A DNA stretch of 64,000 nucleotides, taken from Chitinispirillales bacterium ANBcel5. GTDB taxonomy: Bacteria; Fibrobacterota; Chitinivibrionia; Chitinivibrionales; Chitinispirillaceae. Under the pieces are notes generated by a model. The model saw nothing but the letters and a program-made list of their open reading frames with translations. It was not told the origin of the DNA and did not search any database. Below are positions 63,454 through 64,000 of this stretch, in pieces. Numbering within the stretch: the first letter of the stretch is position 1; every line of letters begins with the position of its first letter. The stretch is taken from NCBI GenBank assembly GCA_029688955.1, contig JARUKZ010000017.1, positions 1-64,000 of the forward strand, written 5' to 3'. The position numbers were made by a program, and so were the translations under genes.

Positions 63454-63840
63454 TAATTACATGAGACCAATTACAGATGTTTTCGCAGTTCCTAAGTCTC
63501 TCCATAAGTACCACGAATCTCTTTAAAAGCTGTACCCCGATCCCCAGTTTGTGTCGTTACTCCTGAAATGTGCATCGTTTCACACTTATTGATCCCCGTT
63601 TATAAGTTTGCTTGAAAATGTGAAAACAGTGATGTAAAATTAGTTAAAATAAAGACTTGCAATACATTTATGAAGTTATGGGTAAAAAGTGCTACATTTG
63701 CATGGTAACAGTACCTGTAGAAGAACGAAATGTCGCAACTTACTTTCAACGTTAAATATCGCACCGAAATTGTCCTTAACTGCAATTGTGGAAAATTATT
63801 CCCTGCAGATCGGTACAAAAATTAAAGGTTAACAGGAAAA
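63447..63840 (+). promoter_or_regulatory. Duplicated leader, copy 2, upstream of a flippase gene
   Basis: 63447-63672 repeats 59165-59400. The conserved block ends with GACTTGCAATA-ATTTATGAA, which includes a TTGCAA that could be a -35 box. A further 170 bp of unique sequence leads to AGGA just before ATG 63841. Its conservation in front of two glycan-related coding sequences suggests a shared promoter or antitermination-type leader, although no known ops element was seen. Confidence 0.5.
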
Positions 63841-64000
63841 ATGAGTAACACCCGAATTGCAAAAAATACTCTGGCCCTCTATATTCGGTTACTGCTGGTA
63901 ATGGGGGTTACCTTATTTACTTCCAGAATTGTATTGCAAGCACTGGGGGCAAGCGACTATGGTATCTATACTGTGGTTGGTGGTTTTGTGGTTCTTATGA
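63841..64000 (+). CDS. Oligosaccharide flippase (Wzx-like), N-terminal part, runs off the window
   Basis: The 53 codons in the window read MSNTRIAKNTLALYIRLLLV then FTSRIVLQALGASDYGIYTV, the typical start of a MATE/polysaccharide-transporter protein: a basic N terminus and TM1 followed by TSR-V--ALG--DYGIY. AGGA lies 5 nt upstream of ATG 63841. It probably opens a second glycan locus beyond the window, preceded by the duplicated leader. Confidence 0.85.
   Translation, partial: MSNTRIAKNTLALYIRLLLVMGVTLFTSRIVLQALGASDYGIYTVVGGFVVLM

Overview
The window looks like chromosomal DNA from a Gram-negative, probably anaerobic and polysaccharide-degrading bacterium. The clues are a secreted GH5 cellulase with a Gly/Asp/Thr linker, a carbohydrate-binding module and a C-terminal sorting-type domain, a Wzi-type outer-membrane protein, a flavodiiron protein and a long capsule/exopolysaccharide locus. 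This combination resembles Fibrobacterota (the Chitinispirillum/Chitinivibrio side), but that placement is inference; no rRNA or tRNA gene was recognised.

Region by region. 1-3.8 kb: a secreted repeat protein ending in an S74 intramolecular-chaperone domain, and an unknown helical protein, both embedded in a dispersed repeat family. 3.8-11.2 kb: a 5'-truncated helicase plus DUF4391 gene (remnant of a restriction/defence-type locus) and an intact SWIM-SNF2 helicase flanked by inverted copies of a GC-rich repeat. 11.2-16.3 kb: a coupled pair encoding a Reg_prop beta-propeller protein and a small secreted protein, then two divergent paralogous helical proteins. 16.3-17.0 kb: a striking degenerate array with 21-bp periodicity. 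17.4-22.6 kb: an AT-rich island (methyltransferase-like protein, small membrane protein) followed by decayed fragments (restriction-type helicase tail, two copies of a COG2865-like winged-helix tail, truncated RhuM-like protein) and a four-helix-bundle gene with a repeat-derived insert. 23-29.2 kb: an unknown protein, flavodiiron protein, photolyase-related protein, NudC and a secreted IGD-repeat protein. 29.5-30.4 kb: a 349-bp tandem repeat built around a GGGGACGGACT motif.

30.8-43.7 kb: GH5 cellulase, a GluR0-like ligand-gated K+ channel, a multidomain beta-helix surface protein, PurC, a REP-associated tyrosine transposase, an alpha/beta hydrolase, signal peptidase I, an inositol-monophosphatase-family enzyme, a small membrane protein and a CDP-alcohol phosphatidyltransferase. 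44.2-58.6 kb: a polysaccharide locus with a lipid-linked initiating transferase, a degenerate receiver protein, Wzz, Wzx flippase, an FrhB-like Fe-S protein, a pyruvyl transferase, a polytopic Wzy-like protein, four glycosyltransferases/P-loop enzymes, Wzi and a final glycosyltransferase. Together these would start, elongate, decorate, flip, polymerise, control the length of and export a surface glycan, probably pyruvylated.

58.6-64 kb is a graveyard and repeat zone: two truncated S74 tails, a glycosyltransferase-like fragment, a frameshifted DUF4143 ATPase, frameshifted DUF4160 and DUF2442 genes, a 130-bp inverted-repeat tandem array, and a duplicated ~225-bp leader, whose second copy precedes a new flippase gene running off the window end. 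The best leads for something undescribed are the 21-bp phased array beside the paralogous pair, the pseudo-receiver coupled to the initiating transferase, the four-helix-bundle gene and its antisense fragment, and the duplicated leader in front of glycan genes.
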